The notes below the pieces were generated by a model, which ran no database searches, was not told the DNA's origin, and saw only the letters and a list, made by a program, of their open reading frames with translations. From the NCBI GenBank assembly GCA_002842495.1, contig PHDB01000010.1:1-64000 (forward strand): DNA of 64,000 nt. Reading direction: 5' to 3'. Shown here piece after piece: positions 18,517 to 27,507 of this stretch; the stretch's first letter is position 1; each line of letters begins with the position of its first letter. The position numbers and the translations under genes were made by a program. The stretch is from Bacteroidetes bacterium HGW-Bacteroidetes-6 (lineage in GTDB: Bacteria; Bacteroidota; Bacteroidia; Bacteroidales; DTU049).

Positions 18517-19593
18517 TTATGGCAAATAAATGGCACCTGAACTGATGGCTTTTTTAGCTCCGGTAGCCGATTCCAGAGTGTTGCAAATTCGATTTATGCG
18601 TAACCAACCAAGAAAGGCAAATACCAATGCTTCTTTAAAATCGATCAGTATAGAATCGGCGGCAATAGCTCTTTGTCCCGATTTCGAACGAATAAGACTC
18701 ATCAAAAATGTATTTCTTACTCCACCTCCGGAAAACAAAACTTTTTCTTTGTTTGCTGCTGCATCTGCTATTTGATTTGCAGCATGATGAGCAACAGTGC
18801 ATAAAATATCGTCGACGCTTAAATTGATATATTTTTGAATTACTGGTAGAAATGCAGATTCAACCCATTCACGTCCGAGCGATTTGGGCTGTTGCTGCGA
18901 ATAATATGAGATATCGTTTAATTCTCTCAGAAGTTCGGTGCAAAGAATTCCTGTCTTTGCCCATTGGCCATTTTTGTCGTATTCGGAGCCTTTTAGCCTC
19001 GCAAAATAATTCAATACAATGTTCACAGGGCAGATATCCCAAGCCAGGCGCTTGCCATTTATATTCATCGATATATTGGCAAATCCGCCCATATTGACCA
19101 ATGCATCATATTGCGAAAATAAAAGTTCGTCGCCGACAGGGACCAAAGGGGCTCCTTGCCCCCCCAGAGCTACATCGCCGCTTCGGAAATCGCAAACAAC
19201 CGGAACCCCTGCTTCTAAAGCAATATTGGCTCCATGGCCAGCTTGAAAAGTGTAGCCATAAGCTGGATTATGAAAAATGGTGTGTCCATGCGAAGAAAGA
19301 AATTCTGGTTCAATATTGTGCTTTTTAATGAAATCAGCGGCAATATTTCCATAATAGCTTCCAAGTTCTCTGTCCGATTTAATAAGTTCAACTGCATTCA
19401 TTTCGGGCATTCGATGGAGCATTCGAAGTATCAATGACGAATACCCAATAGTTTCGGCCTGCTCAATCCGATATTCCCAGCCCGAATTACTCAGACGAAA
19501 GCCACAATATGCAATATCGACTCCATCAAGGGATGTTCCCGACATGATTCCGATCCCAAAATGCCAATCAGCAAGATTGTTTTCCGTTATCAT
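18517..19593 (-). CDS. anmK: Anhydro-N-acetylmuramic acid kinase
   Basis: The 358-residue enzyme cleaves and phosphorylates 1,6-anhydro-MurNAc to MurNAc-6-P, returning wall material to metabolism. The N-terminal phosphate-binding motif GIMSGTSLDGVDIA is diagnostic of AnmK; HGHTIFH and LFSGGGVRNTFLM are also family motifs. The ATG at 19593 overlaps the murF stop as ATGA, giving translational coupling and fixing the start against a longer frame to 19653. The link joins wall synthesis (MurF) and recycling (AnmK) in one transcript. The window also holds an AmgK-like kinase-RapZ fusion at 31493-32908. Confidence 0.93.
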   Translation of the reverse strand: MITENNLADWHFGIGIMSGTSLDGVDIAYCGFRLSNSGWEYRIEQAETIGYSSLILRMLHRMPEMNAVELIKSDRELGSYYGNIAADFIKKHNIEPEFLSSHGHTIFHNPAYGYTFQAGHGANIALEAGVPVVCDFRSGDVALGGQGAPLVPVGDELLFSQYDALVNMGGFANISMNINGKRLAWDICPVNIVLNYFARLKGSEYDKNGQWAKTGILCTELLRELNDISYYSQQQPKSLGREWVESAFLPVIQKYINLSVDDILCTVAHHAANQIADAAANKEKVLFSGGGVRNTFLMSLIRSKSGQRAIAADSILIDFKEALVFAFLGWLRINRICNTLESATGAKKAISSGAIYLP

Positions 19594-20876
19594 AAAATGT
19601 TTTTGATTCGCTCTACGCCAATACCTCTGGATCCTTTTAACAGCATTAAACAATTCGAAACATCATTGAGTTTCGATTTTTGTATGGCTTCATTGGTGTT
19701 GATGAAAAAATCGAACATGCTATAACTTTTTTCCCATTGCATAAATTCAGGTCCGATTAGCACAGCTTTTTTTACATTCAATGTCGAAAGCAACTTCAAT
19801 ATATTTTGGTGCTCTTCGGCTGAGTAAATGCCAAGTTCGAGCATATCTCCCAGAATAGCAATTTTGTCGAAGCCTTTCAATGTGTCGAAATTGGTAAGAG
19901 CCTTTGCCATGCTCGATGGATTTGCATTGTAGGCGTCGAGAATTAGTTTGTTGCGCCCGGTATCAATCCACTGCGACCGCATATTGCCAGGAGTATATTT
20001 TTGCAACTTGAGATGAATATTGTTGGGATTTCCCCCAAAATACAATCCCGCTGCTATTGATGCCAGTATGTTTGGCGTATTGTATTCGCCGATTAGCTGC
20101 GTTTTCGTTTGATATACCTTATCATTATATGTCCACCCAAATTCTAACAGAGGATTGTGTAATTCTGCTGTTTTTACCGAGAATGCTGTAGTACCGTAGA
20201 GAATTCTTTTTTGTTCTTCCGATAAAGAAAGCAGCAAAGAATCATCTTCGTTTACAAAAATAGCTTTTCCATGAATGGCGATGTGCCGGTAAAGTTCTGT
20301 TTTTGTTTGAACAACCCCATCGAAATTGCCGAAGCCTTCCAAATGAGCGCGACCAATATTGGTAATCAGACCATAATCAGGCAAAGCTATTTTACACAAA
20401 AAGTCAATTTCTCCGGGATGATTGGCCCCCATTTCAATGATAGCAAAGTTGGTGTCATTCTTAATTTTAAGCAGTGTGAGCGGAACCCCGATATGATTAT
20501 TTAAGTTCCCTTCGGTAGCCTGTACTTTTCCAGCAGTACTCAACGTTTCGCGCATCAATTCTTTGGTGGTTGTTTTGCCGTTGGTGCCGGTAATGGCAAT
20601 AACGATAGCCTTCAATTGCTTTCGGTGGAGCAAAGCTAATTCTTGCAAAGCGGTCAGTGAGTCGTTGCAATAATAACAATCGGGGTGATTGCTGAATGCA
20701 GGATTCTGGGTAATCACAGCCGAAGCACCTTGCCTAAGTGCAATGTCGACCATTGTATTTGCATCGAAGCTTTCGCCTTTCAGTGCAACGAAAATCATTC
20801 CACGCTTAAAAGAGCGCGTATCGGTTGATACACCAGCCGAATTGCAGAATTTCTGATAGAGAGTATTTACTTCCAT
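19590..20876 (-). CDS. murF: UDP-MurNAc-tripeptide D-alanyl-D-alanine ligase
   Basis: The 428-residue Mur ligase adds D-Ala-D-Ala to UDP-MurNAc-tripeptide in the cytosol. The ATP loop ITGTNGKTTTKELM, EMGANHPGEIDFL with NIGRAHLEGFG, and the C-terminal LDAYNANPSSM and ILGDMLELG motifs are those of MurF. The start is at the ATG at 20876 (MEVNTLYQKFC); the frame continues upstream through a hairpin and is not coding there. The gene sits between gldJ and anmK on the minus strand. A hairpin ending in a T run directly before the ATG (20877-20904) may insulate it from gldJ. Confidence 0.95.
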   Translation of the reverse strand: MEVNTLYQKFCNSAGVSTDTRSFKRGMIFVALKGESFDANTMVDIALRQGASAVITQNPAFSNHPDCYYCNDSLTALQELALLHRKQLKAIVIAITGTNGKTTTKELMRETLSTAGKVQATEGNLNNHIGVPLTLLKIKNDTNFAIIEMGANHPGEIDFLCKIALPDYGLITNIGRAHLEGFGNFDGVVQTKTELYRHIAIHGKAIFVNEDDSLLLSLSEEQKRILYGTTAFSVKTAELHNPLLEFGWTYNDKVYQTKTQLIGEYNTPNILASIAAGLYFGGNPNNIHLKLQKYTPGNMRSQWIDTGRNKLILDAYNANPSSMAKALTNFDTLKGFDKIAILGDMLELGIYSAEEHQNILKLLSTLNVKKAVLIGPEFMQWEKSYSMFDFFINTNEAIQKSKLNDVSNCLMLLKGSRGIGVERIKNIL

Positions 20877-20904
20877 AAAAAACCCCCATGGGTTAGATGG
20901 GGGT
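20877..20904 (-). terminator. Terminator of gldJ, ending at the murF start codon
   Basis: An 8-bp stem ACCCCCAT/ATGGGGGT (20897-20904 with 20882-20889, 7-base loop) is followed on the minus strand by five T and then the murF ATG. It fits an intrinsic terminator for gldJ, whose stop is 27 bases upstream. Confidence 0.65.
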
Positions 20905-20911
20905 AAAGTTA
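20904..20911 (-). promoter_or_regulatory. -7 box TAACTTTA of murF, overlapping the terminator
   Basis: TAACTTTA on the minus strand lies 27 bases before the murF ATG. It shares one base with the hairpin, so initiation downstream of it would remove part of the 5-prime arm. Confidence 0.5.
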
Positions 20912-20931
20912 CATATTTTTTGCAGGAACTA

Positions 20932-22407
20932 TTAGAATCCGATAGGACTTCCAACACGAACCATTGCACAACGAAATCCGATATAGTCGGTCGACATTTC
21001 CTGATCGAGGAAGCGACGAGCACCAGGGCTGAGGTAATACGCTCTGTCTTTCCATGATCCACCTTTGTAAACACGGGCCATATTATTGATCATAGATGAT
21101 TTTGAATATTCATACATAACCTTATTGGCTTGTTCTTCATCTTTCATATCTTCTTGATTGTAATAAATTGAAGATGAAAAATCACCATCAAGGAAATTAC
21201 GGTTATCACTATAGCGGTAGTTACGACGACTGGCAGATTCTTCAGCAGTAACCGGCCGCCAGACAATACGTCCGAGACTATCTTTTTCTGCAATCATTCC
21301 TTCTTCGTCGAGTTGCTTAGTCATAAACTCATTGCCTCGGAAAGAGCGGAAGTCGTCAAAGTCCTCAAAAGAGAGCGGACGATACACATCCATAACCCAT
21401 TCTGCAACGTTCCCGGCCATGTTGTATAAACCATAATCGTTTGGCCAGTATGAATAAACAGGTGCTGTAATATCAGCGGCATCATTCAGATTGCCCGCTA
21501 CACCCATATTATCACCTCGGCCACGCTTGAAGTTGGCTGTAAATTCACCCATATTCTTGTAATAGTCGGTGCGTAGCAAGTGACCATTCCATGGATAAAT
21601 CCGACGTTCTATAACACGTTCAAATAATGTATTACCGATAAGACCTAAAGCTGCAAATTCCCATTCAGCTTCGGTCGGAAGTCGGTACTTCGGCAAAAGA
21701 ATACCATCTTCAATGCGTACTTTACGGGTTCCGGCACCATTGGGGTTTAGATCGTAAAGGTCGTTTTTAACCATACCTTCAAACTGACCTGCCAGATAGG
21801 CATCGGTATTAAAGTTTTCTTCGTTCTGTTGATTGGGGTCTACCTTCAGGATTCCCTCGCGAATAAGAATGTATTCATTTACCCGGTCGGTACGCCATTC
21901 GCAATAGCGGTTTGCTTTTACCCAGTTTACACCTACTACAGGGTAGAATGCATATGCCGGATGACGGAAATAATATTCAACGTAAGGTTCGTTGTATCCG
22001 AGACGCGAACGCCACACCAAGGTGTCGGGCAATGCTTGCTTGACAACTTCGGGATAATCAACGCCAAAAACGCGGCTGAGCCAGTAAAGATACTCACGGT
22101 AATCAACATTGGTAACTTCGGCCATGTCCATATAGAACGATGAAACGGTTACACGGCGTGGAACATTATCCCATTTGAAAGGGGTTTCCTGTTCGGTACG
22201 ACCCATTACAAATGTTCCGCCCTCGATAAGAACCAAACCAGGGCCGGTTTCCTGTTCTTCGTAAGGGACAACTTCAAAACCACCCCATTTGGGGTCGTTG
22301 TAGTACCACGCGGTGGTACGGGATCTTTCTTTGTAACATGAAGTAAAGGCGATAGAAATGATTCCCAGCGCGATTAATCCCTTGATAATCCTGATTTTAT
22401 TGAGCAT
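20932..22407 (-). CDS. gldJ: GldJ-like gliding/type IX secretion lipoprotein
   Basis: The 491-residue protein has a lipoprotein signal with the lipid-attachment cysteine at residue 24 (FTSC). The rest is a formylglycine-generating-enzyme-like (FGE/SUMF1) fold: GLVLIEGGTFVMGRTEQE, YMDMAEVTNVDYREYLYW, YPVVGVNWVKANRYCEWRTDR, YRLPTEAEWEFAALG, MAGNVAEWVMDVYRP and the end YIGFRCAM. GldJ and GldK/PorK share this fold. GldJ is preferred because of the N-terminal W-x-x-x-D-x-x-x-GGF region and because porU and porV are adjacent, as in Flavobacterium; gldL, gldM and gldN, which normally follow gldK, are absent. Such lipoproteins are needed for gliding and T9SS function. GldK remains possible. Confidence 0.85.
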   Translation of the reverse strand: MLNKIRIIKGLIALGIISIAFTSCYKERSRTTAWYYNDPKWGGFEVVPYEEQETGPGLVLIEGGTFVMGRTEQETPFKWDNVPRRVTVSSFYMDMAEVTNVDYREYLYWLSRVFGVDYPEVVKQALPDTLVWRSRLGYNEPYVEYYFRHPAYAFYPVVGVNWVKANRYCEWRTDRVNEYILIREGILKVDPNQQNEENFNTDAYLAGQFEGMVKNDLYDLNPNGAGTRKVRIEDGILLPKYRLPTEAEWEFAALGLIGNTLFERVIERRIYPWNGHLLRTDYYKNMGEFTANFKRGRGDNMGVAGNLNDAADITAPVYSYWPNDYGLYNMAGNVAEWVMDVYRPLSFEDFDDFRSFRGNEFMTKQLDEEGMIAEKDSLGRIVWRPVTAEESASRRNYRYSDNRNFLDGDFSSSIYYNQEDMKDEEQANKVMYEYSKSSMINNMARVYKGGSWKDRAYYLSPGARRFLDQEMSTDYIGFRCAMVRVGSPIGF

Positions 22408-22426
22408 GTTCGTGGAATTTTCGGTT

Positions 22427-22434
22427 CAAAGTTA
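22427..22434 (-). promoter_or_regulatory. -7 box TAACTTTG of gldJ
   Basis: TAACTTTG on the minus strand lies 19 bases before the gldJ ATG and 9 bases after the stop of the upstream PorP/SprF gene, so gldJ seems to have its own promoter. Confidence 0.6.
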
Positions 22435-22443
22435 AATAATTAA

Positions 22444-23442
22444 CTAAAATGACGGACAATTTATTGCACGAATTCTTTTTCTTTTCGGTGAACATTCAAA
22501 TTGAATGGTCAGAGAGAATTCATGAGCACCACCTGAAGCGTTTGTGAGTTTTGATACAGTAAGGTCGTAGCTATATCCGAAACGGAACGACTGTTGGATG
22601 AAGCCCAGTAATACAATCATAGCGTCAGAGTTGTCGAAATTATGACGATACCATAATCCGCCAACAAAAGGAAATTTATTCAGATACAATCCGTAGTTGA
22701 GTTGCTCGAATTCGGCCTGTTTTTGGAACATAATATTGGGAGAAATACTTGTTTCTTCAATAGTACGCTTGCGACTATTATCCCCTTCAATACTAATGAT
22801 GGCGCCTGTGTGAACGGTGTATTTTATCGGCAATTCGGAGTAACTAATGAAGCCTTCGTTAGGTGTAGTTAGGTGAGCTGCTGAAAATCCGAAATAAAAT
22901 CGTTCGCTGTACAATACAATACCGGTTGAGAAATCGGCAACTGTTTTGGTTAGTCCGTCTGGAGGATATACTTCGTTGGTGTTGAAAACAAAGCCATGAC
23001 GCGGATCAATCTGATCGGGAAAAGTAAGTTTGGTCCAGTCAAGATTTTTTTGTAGAAATGTTGCCTGAATTCCGGCACGCAATGAAAATGTGCGGCTAAG
23101 AGGCAGGTGATAAGAATAAATGCCGCTGGCCATGGTGGTACTCAATGTGCCTTCCCCTGCACGGTCAACATTCACAAGAAGACCAATTCCGCCTGAAAGC
23201 GCATCAACATGCTGGTCGTATGAAGCATTGTAAGTGACATATTGCCCTGAAATGCTTGGCCACTGATTTCTGTAGTTTAAAATCAGTCGAGGGCAAATTG
23301 GGGAGCCAGCCATGGCAGGATTCAGATACAAAGGATTTGCGTAGTATTGCGAAAAATGCGGATCCTGTGCAACTGCATCACTAAACGACAGTGTAGAAAT
23401 AACTACAACCGCCAACACGAATTTGGGTAAACGTCCAGCCAT
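22444..23442 (-). CDS. PorP/SprF-family type IX secretion membrane protein
   Basis: The 332-residue protein has a signal peptide (about residues 1-25, ending DAVAQ) followed by the family start DPHFSQYYANPLYLNPAMAGS. The remainder is beta-rich and ends in a short cysteine-bearing tail. Members are outer-membrane proteins that act with individual T9SS substrates or with the core complex; genomes carry many copies. Its place next to gldJ and porU favours a role with the core machinery, but which subtype it is cannot be said. A TATTTTTG box lies 18 bases before the ATG. Confidence 0.92.
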   Translation of the reverse strand: MAGRLPKFVLAVVVISTLSFSDAVAQDPHFSQYYANPLYLNPAMAGSPICPRLILNYRNQWPSISGQYVTYNASYDQHVDALSGGIGLLVNVDRAGEGTLSTTMASGIYSYHLPLSRTFSLRAGIQATFLQKNLDWTKLTFPDQIDPRHGFVFNTNEVYPPDGLTKTVADFSTGIVLYSERFYFGFSAAHLTTPNEGFISYSELPIKYTVHTGAIISIEGDNSRKRTIEETSISPNIMFQKQAEFEQLNYGLYLNKFPFVGGLWYRHNFDNSDAMIVLLGFIQQSFRFGYSYDLTVSKLTNASGGAHEFSLTIQFECSPKRKRIRAINCPSF

Positions 23443-23460
23443 CGGTTTTTAATTTAATGA

Positions 23461-23468
23461 CAAAAATA
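23461..23468 (-). promoter_or_regulatory. -7 box TATTTTTG of the PorP/SprF gene
   Basis: TATTTTTG on the minus strand, 18 bases before the ATG at 23442. Confidence 0.55.
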
Positions 23469-23543
23469 TCAATTTTTTTCGGATAATTACAACGAACTCG
23501 AAAATTTATACTCTTTTTTTTTTGAAAGGTTACATTTTGCTGC

Positions 23544-23551
23544 TAATTTTG
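23544..23551 (+). promoter_or_regulatory. Candidate -7 box TAATTTTG of porU
   Basis: TAATTTTG lies 109 bases before the porU ATG at 23661 in the divergent porP-porU gap. The leader would be long, so the call is tentative. Confidence 0.4.
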
Positions 23552-23660
23552 TACAGGTATTTTACTAAAGCATGGGTTCAATATCTAAGTAGTTGCATAC
23601 TCTTGCACAATAAAAGAAACATAATTGTGTTATTCACACAAAATCCAGGTTACTACCTTT

Positions 23661-26600
23661 ATGAAACTATCATTTTTCACTCTTCTTTTTACACTTCCGA
23701 TGCTGATTTCGGCTCAAAATAGAAATTTATTTGCTGATCAGCAGCAAGCAGAAACATGTTCAAAAATTGAAAACACAGTGATTTCAGATTTTTCGTCTGT
23801 TCCTTGTTATGTGCGAAGTGTTCAGATGCCAGTAGCTGGAGCAACTGTTAACCCTAAACTCTTTGTTGCAAATGTAGTTGAAGTTGATGAATCTGGCCTT
23901 TCGTCTGATGTTCTTGGCGATATTTCAACAGATTTTGAATTAAATGTGCAATATTCGGTTGTGAGAAAAATCCCACTGGCCTATGTGTTTGTTAATTCGT
24001 TGCGTCGCAATAGTGTAACCGGTAAAATTGAAAAGCTGGTAGATTATCGTCTCGAAGCAGATAATGTTAATTTGAATAAGGATATTTCACAACAAAAGCG
24101 CTCTTATGCTACTCAGTCGGTTCTTAGCACTGGAACCTGGTACAAAATTAATACTTCGCAAGCGGGTATTTACAAAATCAGCTATAGCGATCTGGAATCG
24201 TGGAACATTGATCCTTCAAATATAGACCCGACCCAAATTCGTTTGTTTGGCAATGGCCCCAGAATGTTGCCGGAACTAAATTCTGAACCAAGAATTGACG
24301 ACCTGGAGGAAAATGCCATTTATGTTGAAGGTGGCGCTGATGGAACTTTTGATGCCAGTGATTATATTTTGTTTTATGCGGAAGGAATTCAATACTGGAC
24401 CAATAGTTCGGGAACAAATTTCAAACAGGAAACAAACCTTTACAGCGATAAAAATTACTATTTTATTACATTTGACAATGGACCTGGTTTGAGAATTTCC
24501 GATTTGAATTCATCGACAGGTGTTCCAACACACACAGTTGACCGTTTTTATGATTTTTCGGGCTATGAATTGAATCAATATAATCTTATTAAGAGCGGCA
24601 AAAACTGGTTTGGCGATGTGTTTGAATCCATATCGCTTACCCGCAGCTACTCGTTTACTTTTGCGAATATAATCACAGATTCATTAGCATTAGTTCGTGC
24701 TGGAGTGGCAGGTCGTTCATCTACAGCTTCGCTTTTTACGCTTTCAAGTGGAAGTAACTCAGGAAACATTTCCATTGCAGCTACTTCCGGATATACTTCC
24801 GATTATGCGAAGGAAAATAATGGCAGTATTCAATTTAATCCAACTTCCAATACTATCCCTGTTTTACTAACCTATAATCAGTCCGGGAACAGCGAGGCTT
24901 CGGGTTGGCTTGACTATATTCAGGTTTTTGTGTGGCGCGATTTACTTTTTTCCGGAAATCAAATGAGCTTTCGCAATCCGGTTGTGGCTGGTATCGGAAA
25001 TCTATGCGAATATAAACTGGGAAACGCTTCCTCTGCTGTAAGAGTTTGGGATGTTTCGAATCCACTACATCCGGCTGAGGTTAAGGGAACTCTTGTATCG
25101 AACGAGTTCTCGTTTACAATTCCCAATGACTCGCTTAAACAATTGATAGCTTTCAACGGTGTTTTATATAACACACCGGCTTTTAATGGTGTGGTTTCCA
25201 ACCAAAACTTGCATGCTTTGTCTCAAACCGATTATCTGATTGTTTCACATTCTGTTTTTCGCTCTCAGGCCACTGCAATTGGGCAGTTGCATCAGGATTT
25301 GGAAGGGTACAGCTATTTGGTCGTCGATCCTCAATCGATTTATAACGAATTTTCGGGGGGTAAGCAAGATCCGACTGCCATTCGCGACTTTGTGAAAATG
25401 TTTTACGACAGAGCCTCTGTACCTAACGAATTGCCCAAGTTTCTATTACTTGTTGGTGATGCCTCTTATGATTACAAAAACCGGGTTACCAACAACAATA
25501 ATCTGGTTCCAACATTCGAATCAATCAATTCAGTTTCGCCAACATCATCATATGCCTCCGACGATTTTTTTGGTCTTCTCGATGACAGCGAGGGATACGA
25601 TTGTAATGGTAGTCTCGATATTGCCATAGGGCGTTTGCCCGTGAATTCAACCGAAGAAGCCGATGCCATGCTCGTCAAGCTGCAGAAGTATACATCACAG
25701 ACCAAACTCGAAGTGAGCAATTCTAATTGTAGTGCAGGTGGTTGCATTATTTCAAATATGGCCGATTGGCGCAATCAGATATGTTTTGTTGCTGACGATG
25801 GCGACGGAAACCTGCACTCCAATCAGGCAGACAATATGGCCCGTAGGTTGGATACAACGGTTAATTTTCTTAATATAGATAAGATATACCTTGACGCCTA
25901 TAATCAGGTAACCACAACAGGCGGTGAACGTTGTCCGGAAGTAAATGAGGCTATTTCGCAGCGGGTTGAGAAAGGCGCACTCATTGTCAACTATACAGGT
26001 CATGGTGGCGAAGTGGGATGGTCGCTCGAACGCATTCTTGATGTGCCAACAATTCAAAATTGGACCAATGCCTGCAATATGCCTGTTTTCATTACAGCAA
26101 CCTGTGAGTTTAGTCGCTTCGACGACCCGGCACGTGTTTCGGCCGGTGAATATGTGATTCTAAATAAAATGGGTGGTGGAATAGCTTTGCTCACAACAAC
26201 TCGACTAGCTTATGCCAGCTACAACGAAGCTTTGAATAATTCGTTTTATGATGCTGCTTTTGATAGAAGCAGTGGCCGATATCCAACGTTAGGAGAATTA
26301 ACAGCCTTCGCAAAAACAGATAATGGTTCGGTTTCATATTTGCGCAATTTCATGCTCATTGGCGACCCGGCGCTTACAATGTCTATTCCTCAAAATACAA
26401 TTGTAACGACTGAAATTAATGGGCAGACTGTTGGAGTATTCGACGATACTATTTCTGCTCTTTCGTATGTTACAATAAAAGGGTATATAGCAGATCAGAC
26501 AGGTGTGATGCTTTCGAACTATAATGGGACTTTGTACCCAACTGTCTACGATAAGGCTTTCGAAATGAAAACACTGGCAAACAATCCAGCCGAGAATTAT

Positions 26601-27476
26601 GTGGCTTCGTTTATGTTGCAGAAAAATGTTATTTATAAAGGGAAAGCAAGTATTATCAATGGGGAGTTTTCGTTCTCGTTTATGGTTCCCAAAGATATTC
26701 AATACACTTTCGGAAAGGGAAGAATTAGCTATTATGCAGAGAATGGTACCAACGATGCAACCGGATGGTATGAAGAATTTATTATTGGTGGTAGCGCCGA
26801 CACAACACTCAACGATAATACCGGACCCGAAATTCGACTTTTTATTAATAATGATCAGTTTATCAGTGGTGGAACTACAAATGAAGATCCGGTTTTACTT
26901 GCTTTTCTGAGTGATGAAAATGGAATTAATACAGTAGGAACAGGTATTGGACATGACCTCACAGTTACACTCGATGCAAATACAAGCGAATCGGTAGTGC
27001 TAAACGACTATTACGAGGCGGAAACCGACAGCTATACCAATGGAACTGTACGTTATCCTTTTAAAACGCTTTCCGAAGGTACACATACCATGACTTTGAA
27101 GGCGTGGGACATACTCAATAATTCTTCGGAAGCCAGTATCGATTTTGTGGTAACTTCTTCTGCGATTTTGGCTATTTCGCATGTGCTCAACTATCCGAAC
27201 CCTTTTACAACCTACACCGAATTCTGGTTCGAACACAATCAGCCTTGTTGCGGGCTGGAAGTTCAGATTCAGATTTTTACAATCACAGGGAAATTGGCAA
27301 AAACAATCAATCAATCTGTTAATACCAGCGGATTTCGCGCCGATCCAATTCAGTGGGATGGTACTGACGATTACGGAGATCCTCTTGCTCGTGGTGTGTA
27401 TATTTACCGTGTCAGAATTAAAAACAGTGATGGCCAATATGCTGAGAAGTCCGAAAAGTTGGTTATCCTGAAATGA
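23661..27476 (+). CDS. porU: Type IX secretion system sortase PorU
   Basis: The 1271-residue C25 (gingipain-type) cysteine protease removes the C-terminal sorting domain of T9SS cargo at the cell surface and transfers the cargo to its anchor. A signal peptide (MKLSFFTLLFTLPMLISAQ) opens the protein. The peptidase domain (about 520-925) shows DDFFGLLDD, IAIGRLPVNSTEEAD, the catalytic histidine in NYTGHGGEVGW at about 781 and the cysteine in TATCEFSRFD at about 815. The C-terminal portion has NYPNPF and GVYIYRVRI, a sorting-domain-like end. The length fits PorU (about 1150-1300). The ATG at 23661 is chosen over a TTG at 23625 because it gives the signal peptide. porV follows 31 bases later. Confidence 0.95.
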   Translation: MKLSFFTLLFTLPMLISAQNRNLFADQQQAETCSKIENTVISDFSSVPCYVRSVQMPVAGATVNPKLFVANVVEVDESGLSSDVLGDISTDFELNVQYSVVRKIPLAYVFVNSLRRNSVTGKIEKLVDYRLEADNVNLNKDISQQKRSYATQSVLSTGTWYKINTSQAGIYKISYSDLESWNIDPSNIDPTQIRLFGNGPRMLPELNSEPRIDDLEENAIYVEGGADGTFDASDYILFYAEGIQYWTNSSGTNFKQETNLYSDKNYYFITFDNGPGLRISDLNSSTGVPTHTVDRFYDFSGYELNQYNLIKSGKNWFGDVFESISLTRSYSFTFANIITDSLALVRAGVAGRSSTASLFTLSSGSNSGNISIAATSGYTSDYAKENNGSIQFNPTSNTIPVLLTYNQSGNSEASGWLDYIQVFVWRDLLFSGNQMSFRNPVVAGIGNLCEYKLGNASSAVRVWDVSNPLHPAEVKGTLVSNEFSFTIPNDSLKQLIAFNGVLYNTPAFNGVVSNQNLHALSQTDYLIVSHSVFRSQATAIGQLHQDLEGYSYLVVDPQSIYNEFSGGKQDPTAIRDFVKMFYDRASVPNELPKFLLLVGDASYDYKNRVTNNNNLVPTFESINSVSPTSSYASDDFFGLLDDSEGYDCNGSLDIAIGRLPVNSTEEADAMLVKLQKYTSQTKLEVSNSNCSAGGCIISNMADWRNQICFVADDGDGNLHSNQADNMARRLDTTVNFLNIDKIYLDAYNQVTTTGGERCPEVNEAISQRVEKGALIVNYTGHGGEVGWSLERILDVPTIQNWTNACNMPVFITATCEFSRFDDPARVSAGEYVILNKMGGGIALLTTTRLAYASYNEALNNSFYDAAFDRSSGRYPTLGELTAFAKTDNGSVSYLRNFMLIGDPALTMSIPQNTIVTTEINGQTVGVFDDTISALSYVTIKGYIADQTGVMLSNYNGTLYPTVYDKAFEMKTLANNPAENYVASFMLQKNVIYKGKASIINGEFSFSFMVPKDIQYTFGKGRISYYAENGTNDATGWYEEFIIGGSADTTLNDNTGPEIRLFINNDQFISGGTTNEDPVLLAFLSDENGINTVGTGIGHDLTVTLDANTSESVVLNDYYEAETDSYTNGTVRYPFKTLSEGTHTMTLKAWDILNNSSEASIDFVVTSSAILAISHVLNYPNPFTTYTEFWFEHNQPCCGLEVQIQIFTITGKLAKTINQSVNTSGFRADPIQWDGTDDYGDPLARGVYIYRVRIKNSDGQYAEKSEKLVILK

Positions 27477-27484
27477 AAATTTTT

Positions 27485-27492
27485 TAACTTTG
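27485..27492 (+). promoter_or_regulatory. -7 box TAACTTTG of porV
   Basis: TAACTTTG lies 15 bases before the porV ATG and 8 bases after the porU stop, so porV-ispF can be transcribed separately from porU. Confidence 0.6.
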
Positions 27493-27507
27493 CAAATTAT
27501 TTAAGAT

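Noticed and set aside
20932-22407. Sulfatase-modifying enzyme
   Set aside because: The FGE-like fold is present, but the lipobox, length and porU/porV context fit GldJ; no sulfatase is nearby.
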